Positions 58,033 to 64,000 of a stretch of DNA of 64,000 nt are shown in pieces. Numbering within the stretch: position 1 is the first letter of the stretch; the number at the start of each line of letters is the position of its first letter. Under the pieces are notes generated by a model. That model worked only from the letters and a program-made list of their open reading frames with translations. It did not search any database and was not told where the DNA came from. The position numbers and the translations under genes are program-made. The stretch lies in contig NZ_JAPPRC010000003.1 of assembly GCF_026672425.1 (NCBI RefSeq), positions 1,036,501 through 1,100,500 on the forward strand, given 5' to 3'. This DNA is from Pannonibacter sp. SL95. GTDB taxonomy: Bacteria > Pseudomonadota > Alphaproteobacteria > Rhizobiales > Stappiaceae.

Positions 58033-59118
58033 TCAGTGGCTGACCATGTCGTCCCAGTGGGCGAGCTTCTGCCGGGCCTCATCCGGACGCATCGTGTCAT
58101 AGTGGGCGAGCGCCAGGGCGCGTGCCTGAACGGAGAGCCTGTGCCGCCAGGGGCCGACCTTGAGCAATGTTGCGACCGTGAGCGGTGTGAAGCCTGCGGC
58201 CTTGGCAACCGTCAGGAAGGGCTCGACATCAAGACGGACCATCCAGTGGCTGGCCTCATACAAGCCGATCCGGGTCAGGCAGGCGAAGGCAACGACGGCT
58301 TCTGCAAAGCGGTCGTCGGCCGCAAACCAGCGTAAGGTCGCTTCGGTGAGCCGGCCCTCGCGGGCAATCGTCATCACGCGGCCCCGCGCGGTCTCGAAGT
58401 CGTAGCGGCTCAGCCAGTAGTCGTTGGACATGCGCTGCGCCGCGATTGTCGCGGCCTGTGGCAGCTGATCGGTTTCTTCCGCCGCAGCGGTTCCTGTCAG
58501 CTTCAGCCGGACCGCTTCGGTCGCAATCGAGATCAGGTGCTGGATCTGGTCTTCCGCAAGGTCCGAACGGTCGCTCAGGGCAAGCTGCAACGTCTGGTCC
58601 AGGCTGGCCGCCTCCATCAGCGTTGCCATGCCATCGACCGAGAACACAGCGCCGTGGTTGGCTGCGACCCGGCGTTTGACCCGGATGTCGCCCCTGTTGA
58701 CGAGGACGTCAGTGACCTGTTCGGAAAGGACATCGCGCTGGGCGATGGCGAGCCGATGGGCATTGCTCTGGACATCGGCAATGTCGACGAGGTCGCAGTC
58801 GCGCAGGACCGGTGAACGGCTCAGAAGATGGTCGGCAATGTCGATCTGGTCACCGGCAAGCTGCCGGATGGTGCGCTCAGGGCCACGGCGCAACTCGGAC
58901 AGGCGTTCAGCGACGAAGCGCCGGACTTCCGTTTCAACCATGTCGACAAGGCGCAGGAGAACTGAATCGTAAATGTCGACCTGCTCGTCGGTGCATTTTT
59001 CCGAAGTCAGTGAGAACAGCACCGCCACATGCCTGGCCAGCTCGGCCCGTCTGTCAGCACTTGTTTCACCTGAAAGATCTTGAAAGTTTACCAGTTCAGT
59101 CTTGTAAGCTTCGGTCAT
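58033..59118 (-). CDS. DUF2336 domain protein
   Basis: It encodes 361 residues, nearly all helical. SADRRAELARHVAVLFSLTS and VDMVETEVRRFVAERLSELR, then LLSRSPVLRDCDLVDIADVQ and DVLVNRGDIRVKRRVAANHG are DUF2336 signatures. This HEAT-like family is found almost only in Alphaproteobacteria and has an unknown role, perhaps regulatory. It is the gene upstream of mscS on the same strand but with 270 bases between, so it is probably a separate unit. Confidence 0.9.
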   Translation of the reverse strand: MTEAYKTELVNFQDLSGETSADRRAELARHVAVLFSLTSEKCTDEQVDIYDSVLLRLVDMVETEVRRFVAERLSELRRGPERTIRQLAGDQIDIADHLLSRSPVLRDCDLVDIADVQSNAHRLAIAQRDVLSEQVTDVLVNRGDIRVKRRVAANHGAVFSVDGMATLMEAASLDQTLQLALSDRSDLAEDQIQHLISIATEAVRLKLTGTAAAEETDQLPQAATIAAQRMSNDYWLSRYDFETARGRVMTIAREGRLTEATLRWFAADDRFAEAVVAFACLTRIGLYEASHWMVRLDVEPFLTVAKAAGFTPLTVATLLKVGPWRHRLSVQARALALAHYDTMRPDEARQKLAHWDDMVSH

Positions 59119-59531
59119 TCGAATTCACCCGTCCTTTGGACATGAGACCCTTTTAGAGGCGAGTTTTAAAGATAAGAAAAATGCAGATGATGAGAAATTA
59201 TACTTTTTTTATTTTGATTTAACTCAAGTTGTAATCAGTTTTAACCGAATTATTGTGAGGGCTCGACAGATTTCTGGCGGAAATGCGCCAGTTTTTGAAT
59301 TTGGCCTGTACTGGGCAGTACAATGTGGCGGCGACCTTGGACGGCTTTGCAGCCGGAACCTGTAAAAAAGGACGGGGCGATCGTGAGATCACCCCGTTAG
59401 TCTGGCATCAATTCGCAAACTTGGTTACCTGCGGAACCCGCCGGACAACCAAGCTGAATGTGTTGTAGACCGAAAGGCGCAATCAGCTCCAATCGGATTG
59501 CATTCAGCTTCCGATCAGTTATTCTTATCAA
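59119..59531 (+). other. AT-rich intergenic region with an orphan terminator-like hairpin
   Basis: These 413 bases lie between divergent genes. CTGGCG (59274-59279), loop, CGCCAG (59286-59291) and TTTTT make a small plus-strand terminator with no plus-strand gene before it. A small RNA ending there is possible. A second dyad, ACGGGGcGATC / GATCaCCCCGT, lies near 59373-59399 without a T-tract. Promoters for oxyR and the DUF2336 gene must also lie here. No convincing coding frame is present. Confidence 0.4.
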
Positions 59532-60449
59532 ATGATTTCGCTACGCCAGCTCCGTTACCTCGACGCCCTTGCCACGCATGCGCATTTCCGGCGCGCGGCG
59601 GAGGCCGTGTCCGTGTCGCAGCCGGCCCTGTCGATGCAGATCAAGGAGCTGGAAGGGGAACTCGGCCTGGTTCTGGTCGAGCGGCGCAGCGGCTCGGTCC
59701 GTCTGACCCCGGAAGGGGAGGAGGTTGTCCGGCGCGCAAGGCGGATCCTCTCGGATGTCAGGGATCTTTCGGACTATGCCCGCCACCGCGGCAAGCCGCT
59801 CAGCGGTCCGCTGCGGCTTGGCATCATTCCCTCCATCGCGCCTTATCTTTTGCCCCGTATCCTGCCGGTGCTGCAGGACCGGCATCCGGATCTGCGCCTG
59901 ACCCTAAGGGAAACGCTCACGGCTCAGCTGCTGCAGGAGCTCGATGATGGTGATCTTGATGCGGTGATCATCGCGCTTCCCGTCGAGCGGCCGGATCTTG
60001 TGTCCCTGCCGCTGTTCCTGGACAGGTTCCTGCTTGCGGTTCACAATCGCCCGGACCTCGACGAACGGCGCCGCGTCAATGTGGAGGAGATCCGGCATTA
60101 CGATCTGCTGCTGCTCGAGGAAGGCCATTGCTTGCGCGATCAGACGCTGAGCTATTGTCAGGCTGTGGTGGGCGGCCGGCGCTCGGCCTTCGGGGCAACC
60201 AGTCTGGCGACGGTCATGCAGATGGTCGCCGCAGGCTACGGCGTGACGCTCCTGCCCGAGATCTGCACTGACGTCGAGGTGCGTGATGACCGGGTAGCCC
60301 TGTTGCGTTTCGCCGATCCGCAGCCCAAGCGAATGGTCGGGCTCGTCTGGCGGCGCTCCTCGCCCCGGCGTCAGGACTTCGAGACGCTGAGGCAGACCCT
60401 TGCCAGCCCGTTGGCCGAGCTTGGTGTTGATGTCCCTGACATTTCCTAG
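59532..60449 (+). CDS. oxyR: OxyR hydrogen-peroxide sensor (LysR family)
   Basis: It encodes 305 residues. The LysR helix-turn-helix is at about 4-62 (MISLRQLRYLDALATHAHFR, AAEAVSVSQPALSMQIKELE). In the sensor domain LLLLEEGHCLRDQTLSYC holds cysteines C200 and C209, matching the redox pair C199 and C208 of E. coli OxyR. ATSLATVMQMVAAGYGVTLL follows. On oxidation it activates catalase and peroxide defence. A related function with iron/heme load nearby is sensible. The neighbouring SufR-like gene is convergent. Confidence 0.93.
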   Translation: MISLRQLRYLDALATHAHFRRAAEAVSVSQPALSMQIKELEGELGLVLVERRSGSVRLTPEGEEVVRRARRILSDVRDLSDYARHRGKPLSGPLRLGIIPSIAPYLLPRILPVLQDRHPDLRLTLRETLTAQLLQELDDGDLDAVIIALPVERPDLVSLPLFLDRFLLAVHNRPDLDERRRVNVEEIRHYDLLLLEEGHCLRDQTLSYCQAVVGGRRSAFGATSLATVMQMVAAGYGVTLLPEICTDVEVRDDRVALLRFADPQPKRMVGLVWRRSSPRRQDFETLRQTLASPLAELGVDVPDIS

Positions 60450-60461
60450 ATCGGCTTTTGC

Positions 60462-61094
60462 TCACGCGGCTGCGGGGGTGACACGGTAGACGCAGCGCCG
60501 TCCTCCTGACAGCAGGTGTTCCGTGCGCTCGATCCTCGCGTCAGTGCCCAGCACCCGTCCGAACAGAGCCAGTTCCGACCGGCAAAACCCCTGGCAGGTT
60601 GTTGCCGCCGCGCAGATCGAGCAATGGTTCTCGATGAAGAGCCAGCTGCCCTCGCTCTCGGCCTCGACCTCGGCCATGTAACCTTCGCGGCTGCGCAACT
60701 CGGCCAGGCGCTGCAGGCGGCTTGGCAGGTCCGGGGCGTCGTTCAGGGCGGCCCGGTACTGCGCTTCGCTTTCCTGTTCCCGCAGGCCGATCAGCCGGTC
60801 CAGCGCCTCTTCGCCATAGAGCTGGCGCAAGCCGCCCAGCAATCCTGCGACCAGGGTCGAATGATTATCGGGAAAACGGGCATGTCCCGCCGCCGTCAGC
60901 GCCCAGACCCGGCGCGGCCGGCCGACGGATCCCTTCTGATCCTCGAAATCGACCAGCTGCTCGCTGGCCAGGCCATCGAGATGCTGGCGGACAGCCACGG
61001 GCGTTACGGCCAGCGCTGTCGCCAGCTCGGCGGCCGTCTGTGGGCCTGACCCCTTCAGGGCATTCAGCAATCGGGTGCGGGTACGATCTGACAT
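60462..61094 (-). CDS. SufR-like Fe-S cluster transcription regulator
   Basis: From ATG 61094 the product has 210 residues. A winged helix (TRLLNALKGSGPQTAAELAT, LAVTPVAVRQHLDGLASEQL, GRPRRVWALT) is followed by a helical domain. Cysteines C158, C161, C167 and C171 lie in the motif ENHCSICAAATTCQGFCRSE. This four-cysteine cluster-binding end is that of SufR, which represses the suf operon when it holds a cluster. No suf genes are in view. A near-perfect 7-6-7 dyad lies in the promoter region at 61162-61181. Confidence 0.85.
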   Translation of the reverse strand: MSDRTRTRLLNALKGSGPQTAAELATALAVTPVAVRQHLDGLASEQLVDFEDQKGSVGRPRRVWALTAAGHARFPDNHSTLVAGLLGGLRQLYGEEALDRLIGLREQESEAQYRAALNDAPDLPSRLQRLAELRSREGYMAEVEAESEGSWLFIENHCSICAAATTCQGFCRSELALFGRVLGTDARIERTEHLLSGGRRCVYRVTPAAA

Positions 61095-61161
61095 GCCGGA
61101 TATGTAGCACGACACCCGAGATATAAAAAGTTTTCTCTTTTCATATTCGAGGGCTCAAAAT

Positions 61162-61181
61162 AAGAAAGTAATCTCTTTCTT
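61162..61181. promoter_or_regulatory. Dyad AAGAAAG-TAATCT-CTTTCTT upstream of the SufR-like gene
   Basis: A perfect 7-bp inverted repeat with a 6-bp spacer lies 68 bases before the regulator start and 15 bases before a small plus-strand frame (61196). Related CTCTTTTC and AAAAAGTTTTC sequences lie between. Placement between the regulator and the divergent DNA suggests its operator; binding is not shown. Confidence 0.55.
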
Positions 61182-61195
61182 TATCGAGGTATGTC

Positions 61196-61453
61196 ATGAC
61201 CATCCTGTCCCGGCTGCTGCTGTCCCTGTCGCCCTTTGCCTTGCGCACGCAGTGGCCCTTTGCGGCCAGGCGCCGGACGCGGCTACCCGATGCCCTGCAG
61301 CGCGATGTACTGGGTGATGAGTGGCCTGATAACCGGGGCAGGGGAGGGCGCGCCAAAGAGCCTTGTGCTATCCTCAAGGCACAATACGGGCAGGGGCAGA
61401 GACAGCAGTGGCGCCAGGTACGAAGCGGCAGCAGGACTTGCGCAAGACCCTGA
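61196..61453 (+). CDS. Doubtful small frame behind the dyad
   Basis: It has 85 codons. It starts MTILSRLLLSLSPFALRTQW like a short membrane or DUF1127-type peptide but continues with Arg/Gln/Pro-rich residues that overlap the next gene. Possibly only the first 25 to 45 residues are meaningful. It is kept because it lies immediately after a promoter-like dyad. Confidence 0.25.
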   Translation: MTILSRLLLSLSPFALRTQWPFAARRRTRLPDALQRDVLGDEWPDNRGRGGRAKEPCAILKAQYGQGQRQQWRQVRSGSRTCARP

Positions 61454-61746
61454 GGGCGATGGCGCCCCGCATTCCGATGCTGGATGCCGGAGCGGTGCTT
61501 GAGGCGGCGCAGGCGGGACACCTGCGGCATCTGCCGGTTTCGATTGCGGTCTGGCAGGGCCTGGCCAGTCACGTGCGCCACACCCACACCGATTACGACC
61601 TGTTGCTGGATGATGGCTATGACCGCGATGCGGCACGCTTTTTCGTGGCCCCGGCCATGAACGAGGTGTTCGAGGACTGGGGCTGCGCGCGCCGCATCGG
61701 CGAGGACGATGGCGAAGACCAGTCAGTTGGCCTGACGGGCGATTGA
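61408..61746 (+). CDS. DUF2293 domain protein
   Basis: From GTG 61408 the product has 112 residues. A TTG at 61363 would extend it. KRQQDLRKTLRAMAPRIPML then HLRHLPVSIAVWQGLASHVR and HTHTDYDLLLDDGYDRDAAR with FFVAPAMNEVFEDWGC fit DUF2293, a short conserved alphaproteobacterial family of unknown function. Conserved His, Tyr and Asp residues in the H-THTDYD motif suggest a binding or catalytic site. Confidence 0.85.
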   Translation: MAPGTKRQQDLRKTLRAMAPRIPMLDAGAVLEAAQAGHLRHLPVSIAVWQGLASHVRHTHTDYDLLLDDGYDRDAARFFVAPAMNEVFEDWGCARRIGEDDGEDQSVGLTGD

Positions 61747-61765
61747 GCCGCCTGCCGGCAGAGCC

Positions 61766-62023
61766 TCAGCGCACGGTCTCCAGGATCCACAGGAACGCCA
61801 TCGCGACCATGCAGAGAGCGGGAATGATCACGGCCGGATAGCCAAAGGTGACGATGGCCACGAGCCAGATCGTGACGACGTTGAAGGCGAACCACAGGCG
61901 ATCATTGTCGGTGCCATGAATGGCCTCGCGCAGGAACAGGTTGAACACCGGCACGAGCATCAGGATGCGCAGCAGCAGGATCGGCGGGGTCTTGCGGCTG
62001 GAAGCAGTGGCAAGGGCGGACAT
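61766..62023 (-). CDS. Small membrane protein, unknown
   Basis: It encodes 85 residues with two or three hydrophobic segments (ILLLRILMLVPVFNLFL, FAFNVVTIWLVAIVTFGYPA, VIIPALCMVAMAFLWILE). No family was recognised. It is convergent with the DUF2293 gene, 20 bases apart. Confidence 0.68.
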   Translation of the reverse strand: MSALATASSRKTPPILLLRILMLVPVFNLFLREAIHGTDNDRLWFAFNVVTIWLVAIVTFGYPAVIIPALCMVAMAFLWILETVR

Positions 62024-62176
62024 GGAAGGCCTCGGGGGTCAGAGCAAACACAGGCGCAGCAGGGAAACTGCTTACGCGCTTCTGCGTAAATGACGGCTGA
62101 CGGCCGGGAGGTCACTGCGGCGCGATGCCCTGCGGCAGGGCGCCACAGGGCGGAAAGCGTCTTGCGGCTGGTGCGT

Positions 62177-62569
62177 TCAGGGCCTGCGCGCGATCAGGTC
62201 GATCTCGACCAGCGCGTTCACGGCCAGCCCCGTGACGCCGATGCAGGTCCGGGCCGGCAGCTGGCCAGGAGCAAAGAAACTGCGGTAGGTCTCGTTCATC
62301 GCCGCGTAGTCGCGCTCGAACTCGGTCAGATAGACGCGCGCCATCGTGACGTGCTCAAGGCCGAGACCGATTCCGGCCAGAACCAGTTTGAGGTTCTCCA
62401 TCACCCGCGCTGTCTGTGCGGCCACGCCTTCCGGCAATGGGGCGTCCGGCGCATTGGGGTCGGTCGGCATCTGGCCCGTGACAAACACCCAGCCATCGGC
62501 CTCGACCGCATCGGAGAACGGGGCGACCGGACGCGGACCGCCCGGGATCATGTGGTGGATCGGAAGCAT
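62177..62569 (-). CDS. RidA family protein
   Basis: From ATG 62569 the product has 130 residues. VFVTGQMPTDPNAPDAPLPE and MARVYLTEFERDYAAMNETY with PARTCIGVTGLAVNALVEID are the RidA (YjgF/YER057c) signature, including the imine-binding Arg in PARTC. RidA hydrolyses reactive enamine/imine intermediates from PLP enzymes. It lies 26 bases after the MOSC gene on the same strand and may be cotranscribed with it. Confidence 0.9.
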   Translation of the reverse strand: MLPIHHMIPGGPRPVAPFSDAVEADGWVFVTGQMPTDPNAPDAPLPEGVAAQTARVMENLKLVLAGIGLGLEHVTMARVYLTEFERDYAAMNETYRSFFAPGQLPARTCIGVTGLAVNALVEIDLIARRP

Positions 62570-62595
62570 CTCGGTCCTTTCGCAGCTGTCCTGGC

Positions 62596-63228
62596 TTACG
62601 CCTTCGGATACAGCCAGTGTTCGGGGATGTGGGCCGTAACAAGCTCGCCCGGACGGATGATGCCCGGCTTCTCGACAAAGGCAACCAGCCCGCGCCGGTT
62701 GCGTGCCTTTTGCGGGAACAGGAGATCCAGGCCCTCCCGGTCCGGGTAGTGCTCGGCGATGCCCTTGCCGGCAATCCGGCACGGCACATTGTCGCCGTCC
62801 ACGCGCAGCACTGCGCCACTCTCGAACACCAGCCGCGTGCGCGGCGGCACCAGCGAGAAATGCGGGATGCCGGAGACGAGGATGTTGCCGCCGATCCAGG
62901 CAACGTCAACGCGCGGCAGCTCCATGCGGCTGGCGATGATTTCCAGCTCTTCGACCGAAAGCAGCGAGATCTGGCGCTCGTTCGCCATCTCCGTGTCGCG
63001 CGGATACCACGGCTCGCGACCGCCCGAGCGGCGGGTAAACCCGGCGTGACGGCCACCCGCGATGCCCTCGAACGCCAGCGGCAGTGTCTCCACATCCTGG
63101 GTCAGGAAATCGGTTGGCGTGATCGTTGCCAGCACGCGCTCGACCGTCCCCTTGATCCGGCGTCCAGGTGTACGAACGAGCCCTTCCGGGAATCCGTGTT
63201 CACGCTCGGTTTTTGCGTCATCTGCCAT
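62596..63228 (-). CDS. MOSC domain protein
   Basis: From ATG 63228, preceded by AGGAGAG, the product has 210 residues. The core DTEMANERQISLLSVEELEI, SGIPHFSLVPPRTRLVFESG and GDNVPCRIAGKGIAEHYPDR contains the MOSC cysteine in VPCR. GLVAFVEKPGIIRPGELVTA follows. MOSC domains bind molybdenum cofactor or transfer sulfur; here the substrate is unknown. Confidence 0.88.
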   Translation of the reverse strand: MADDAKTEREHGFPEGLVRTPGRRIKGTVERVLATITPTDFLTQDVETLPLAFEGIAGGRHAGFTRRSGGREPWYPRDTEMANERQISLLSVEELEIIASRMELPRVDVAWIGGNILVSGIPHFSLVPPRTRLVFESGAVLRVDGDNVPCRIAGKGIAEHYPDREGLDLLFPQKARNRRGLVAFVEKPGIIRPGELVTAHIPEHWLYPKA

Positions 63229-63358
63229 CCGGCTGCTCTCCTGTCTGTTCGCCAAGCTATAGCGCGGGTGTGGGGGAGCGGCCAGAGCAGCCCTCTCATC
63301 ACATCCGGTCAGCGCCGGCGTCCAACAGGCAGTGCCACCGCATCAGGAGACCGCCACC

Positions 63359-64000
63359 ATGGCCGCGCCGCTTGCCAGCATCACCTTGTCGCTCGTTGAT
63401 CTTCGCCCCGTCACCGACCGCAAGTCCGCCCTGTACGTGCTCCTGACCGCCGAGGATGTCACCGGCCTTGGCAACATCGCCGCGAACACGGTGACAGCCC
63501 TGACCGACATTCCCGGGGCAGAAATCAGCTTCACCACCATCACCAGCGGCCGGCTTTATGTCGGGCTGGAACCCTTTCCCAATCCGCCGGTGCCCTATGG
63601 CTCGTCTTGCTATGGCTGGATCGAGCTGACCCGCACGCCGGACGACGAAGGCGTCTGGCTCAACCTGTCCAACGTCGACCTGCTTGCGCTGCCCCTGAGT
63701 GTCGTCGGCACGCTGACGGGCGGGGCGCCCTTTTCCCTCGGCTTCAAGACGCCCGTCTCGACGCTGATGACGCAAGTCCAGACCTCCGCGCTGGTGCCTG
63801 GCCCTGCCGGACTGACGGCCGTTCTGAAGGCCTGGACAGGGCAGACCATGATCGCCGGTCCGACCATCGCGCCGCAGGCCTACCGCCCCTTCGATCCCTA
63901 TGTCGATGCCCTGACCAATGCGAGCGCGCCGCTTATGCTGACATCCGACACCCCGGCTGGTGGTGCGGCGCTCACCATGTCCGGGTCGTTCCTTGCCCCC
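63359..64000 (+). CDS. Possible GH64-like beta-1,3-glucanase, cut by window edge
   Basis: An ATG at 63359 follows AGGAGA at 8 bases and opens a frame that runs to the window end (214 codons seen). It begins MAAPLASITLSLVDLRPVTD. A segment ELTRTPDDEGVWLNLSNVDL then LALPLSVVG resembles the 'N-x-S-N-V-D-x-x-A-L-P-L' motif of thaumatin-like GH64 beta-1,3-glucanases. PQAYRPFDPYVDALTNAS follows. No signal peptide is evident. The assignment rests on this motif alone. The C-terminus is missing from the window. Confidence 0.5.
   Translation, partial: MAAPLASITLSLVDLRPVTDRKSALYVLLTAEDVTGLGNIAANTVTALTDIPGAEISFTTITSGRLYVGLEPFPNPPVPYGSSCYGWIELTRTPDDEGVWLNLSNVDLLALPLSVVGTLTGGAPFSLGFKTPVSTLMTQVQTSALVPGPAGLTAVLKAWTGQTMIAGPTIAPQAYRPFDPYVDALTNASAPLMLTSDTPAGGAALTMSGSFLAP

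Overview
The window is GC-rich alphaproteobacterial DNA. DUF2336, DUF2293, an OxyR next to a SufR-like Fe-S regulator, and a HutX/ChaN heme locus together suggest Hyphomicrobiales/Rhodobacterales, perhaps Stappiaceae. The exact taxon cannot be read from the sequence. Nearly two thirds of the window (894-41720, 40,827 bp) is one transposable, Mu-type prophage lying on the minus strand, so its genetic left end is at the high coordinate. Its limits can be read directly. A 5-bp target duplication CGCAG lies at 889-893 and 41721-41725, both ends begin TGT, and four copies of GACG-N5-WTTTGCA sit at the ends facing inward. It sits 71 bp downstream of a CAU-anticodon tRNA.

Prophage, in transcription order (high to low coordinates). 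The immunity region holds a c-type repressor (plus strand), an operator region and ner (41.2-40.2 kb). The early block carries a DnaA-C-like protein, a ParB-like protein, MuA transposase and MuB ATPase (40.0-34.6 kb). Next come small middle genes, DUF3164, GemA and a Mor-type activator (34.6-30.4 kb). The lysis genes are endolysin, putative holin, overlapping Rz/Rz1 and a TraR-like zinc finger (30.3-28.5 kb). Mu-type packaging and head genes follow (28.5-18.1 kb): gp27, gp28 terminase, gp29 portal, F, protease I with nested scaffold Z, major head T, gp35, gp36, G and gp37. The tail is not of Mu gene order but P2-type (V, W, J, I, fibres, FI, FII, E/E', T, U, X, D; 17.5-4.6 kb), so the phage is a Mu-head/P2-tail hybrid. 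It ends with a large structural protein, com and a DNA methyltransferase in the position of Mu mom. Baseplate gene J looks frameshifted near its C-terminus. Three genes face the other way, two of them encoding small exported proteins, and look like lysogeny-expressed cargo.

A 16-bp dyad, GCTGAC-N4-GTCAGC, recurs just upstream of the lysis, protease/head and sheath/tail operons and is a candidate late-activator site. Other non-coding signals include a structured RNA just downstream of head gene T, a -1 slippery heptamer T-TTT-TTG in E/E', and a long dyad between ner and the repressor.

Host DNA to the right of the prophage starts with an AT-rich island holding a BamE-like membrane protein (42.05-42.67 kb). 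A tight heme-acquisition operon follows (43.1-48.7 kb): TonB-dependent heme receptor, BacA/SbmA-like ABC protein, HutX-like heme carrier and ChaN-like protein. Then come a hydroxypyruvate isomerase, two tandem PuuB-like FAD oxidases and a GIY-YIG protein. Three copies of a 148-bp MITE-like element precede ettA. The rest holds an MscS-family channel, a DUF2336 protein, oxyR, a SufR-like regulator beside a 7-6-7 dyad, a DUF2293 protein, RidA, a MOSC protein and the start of a possible GH64-like glucanase. The left edge is cut inside an AI-2E-family permease.
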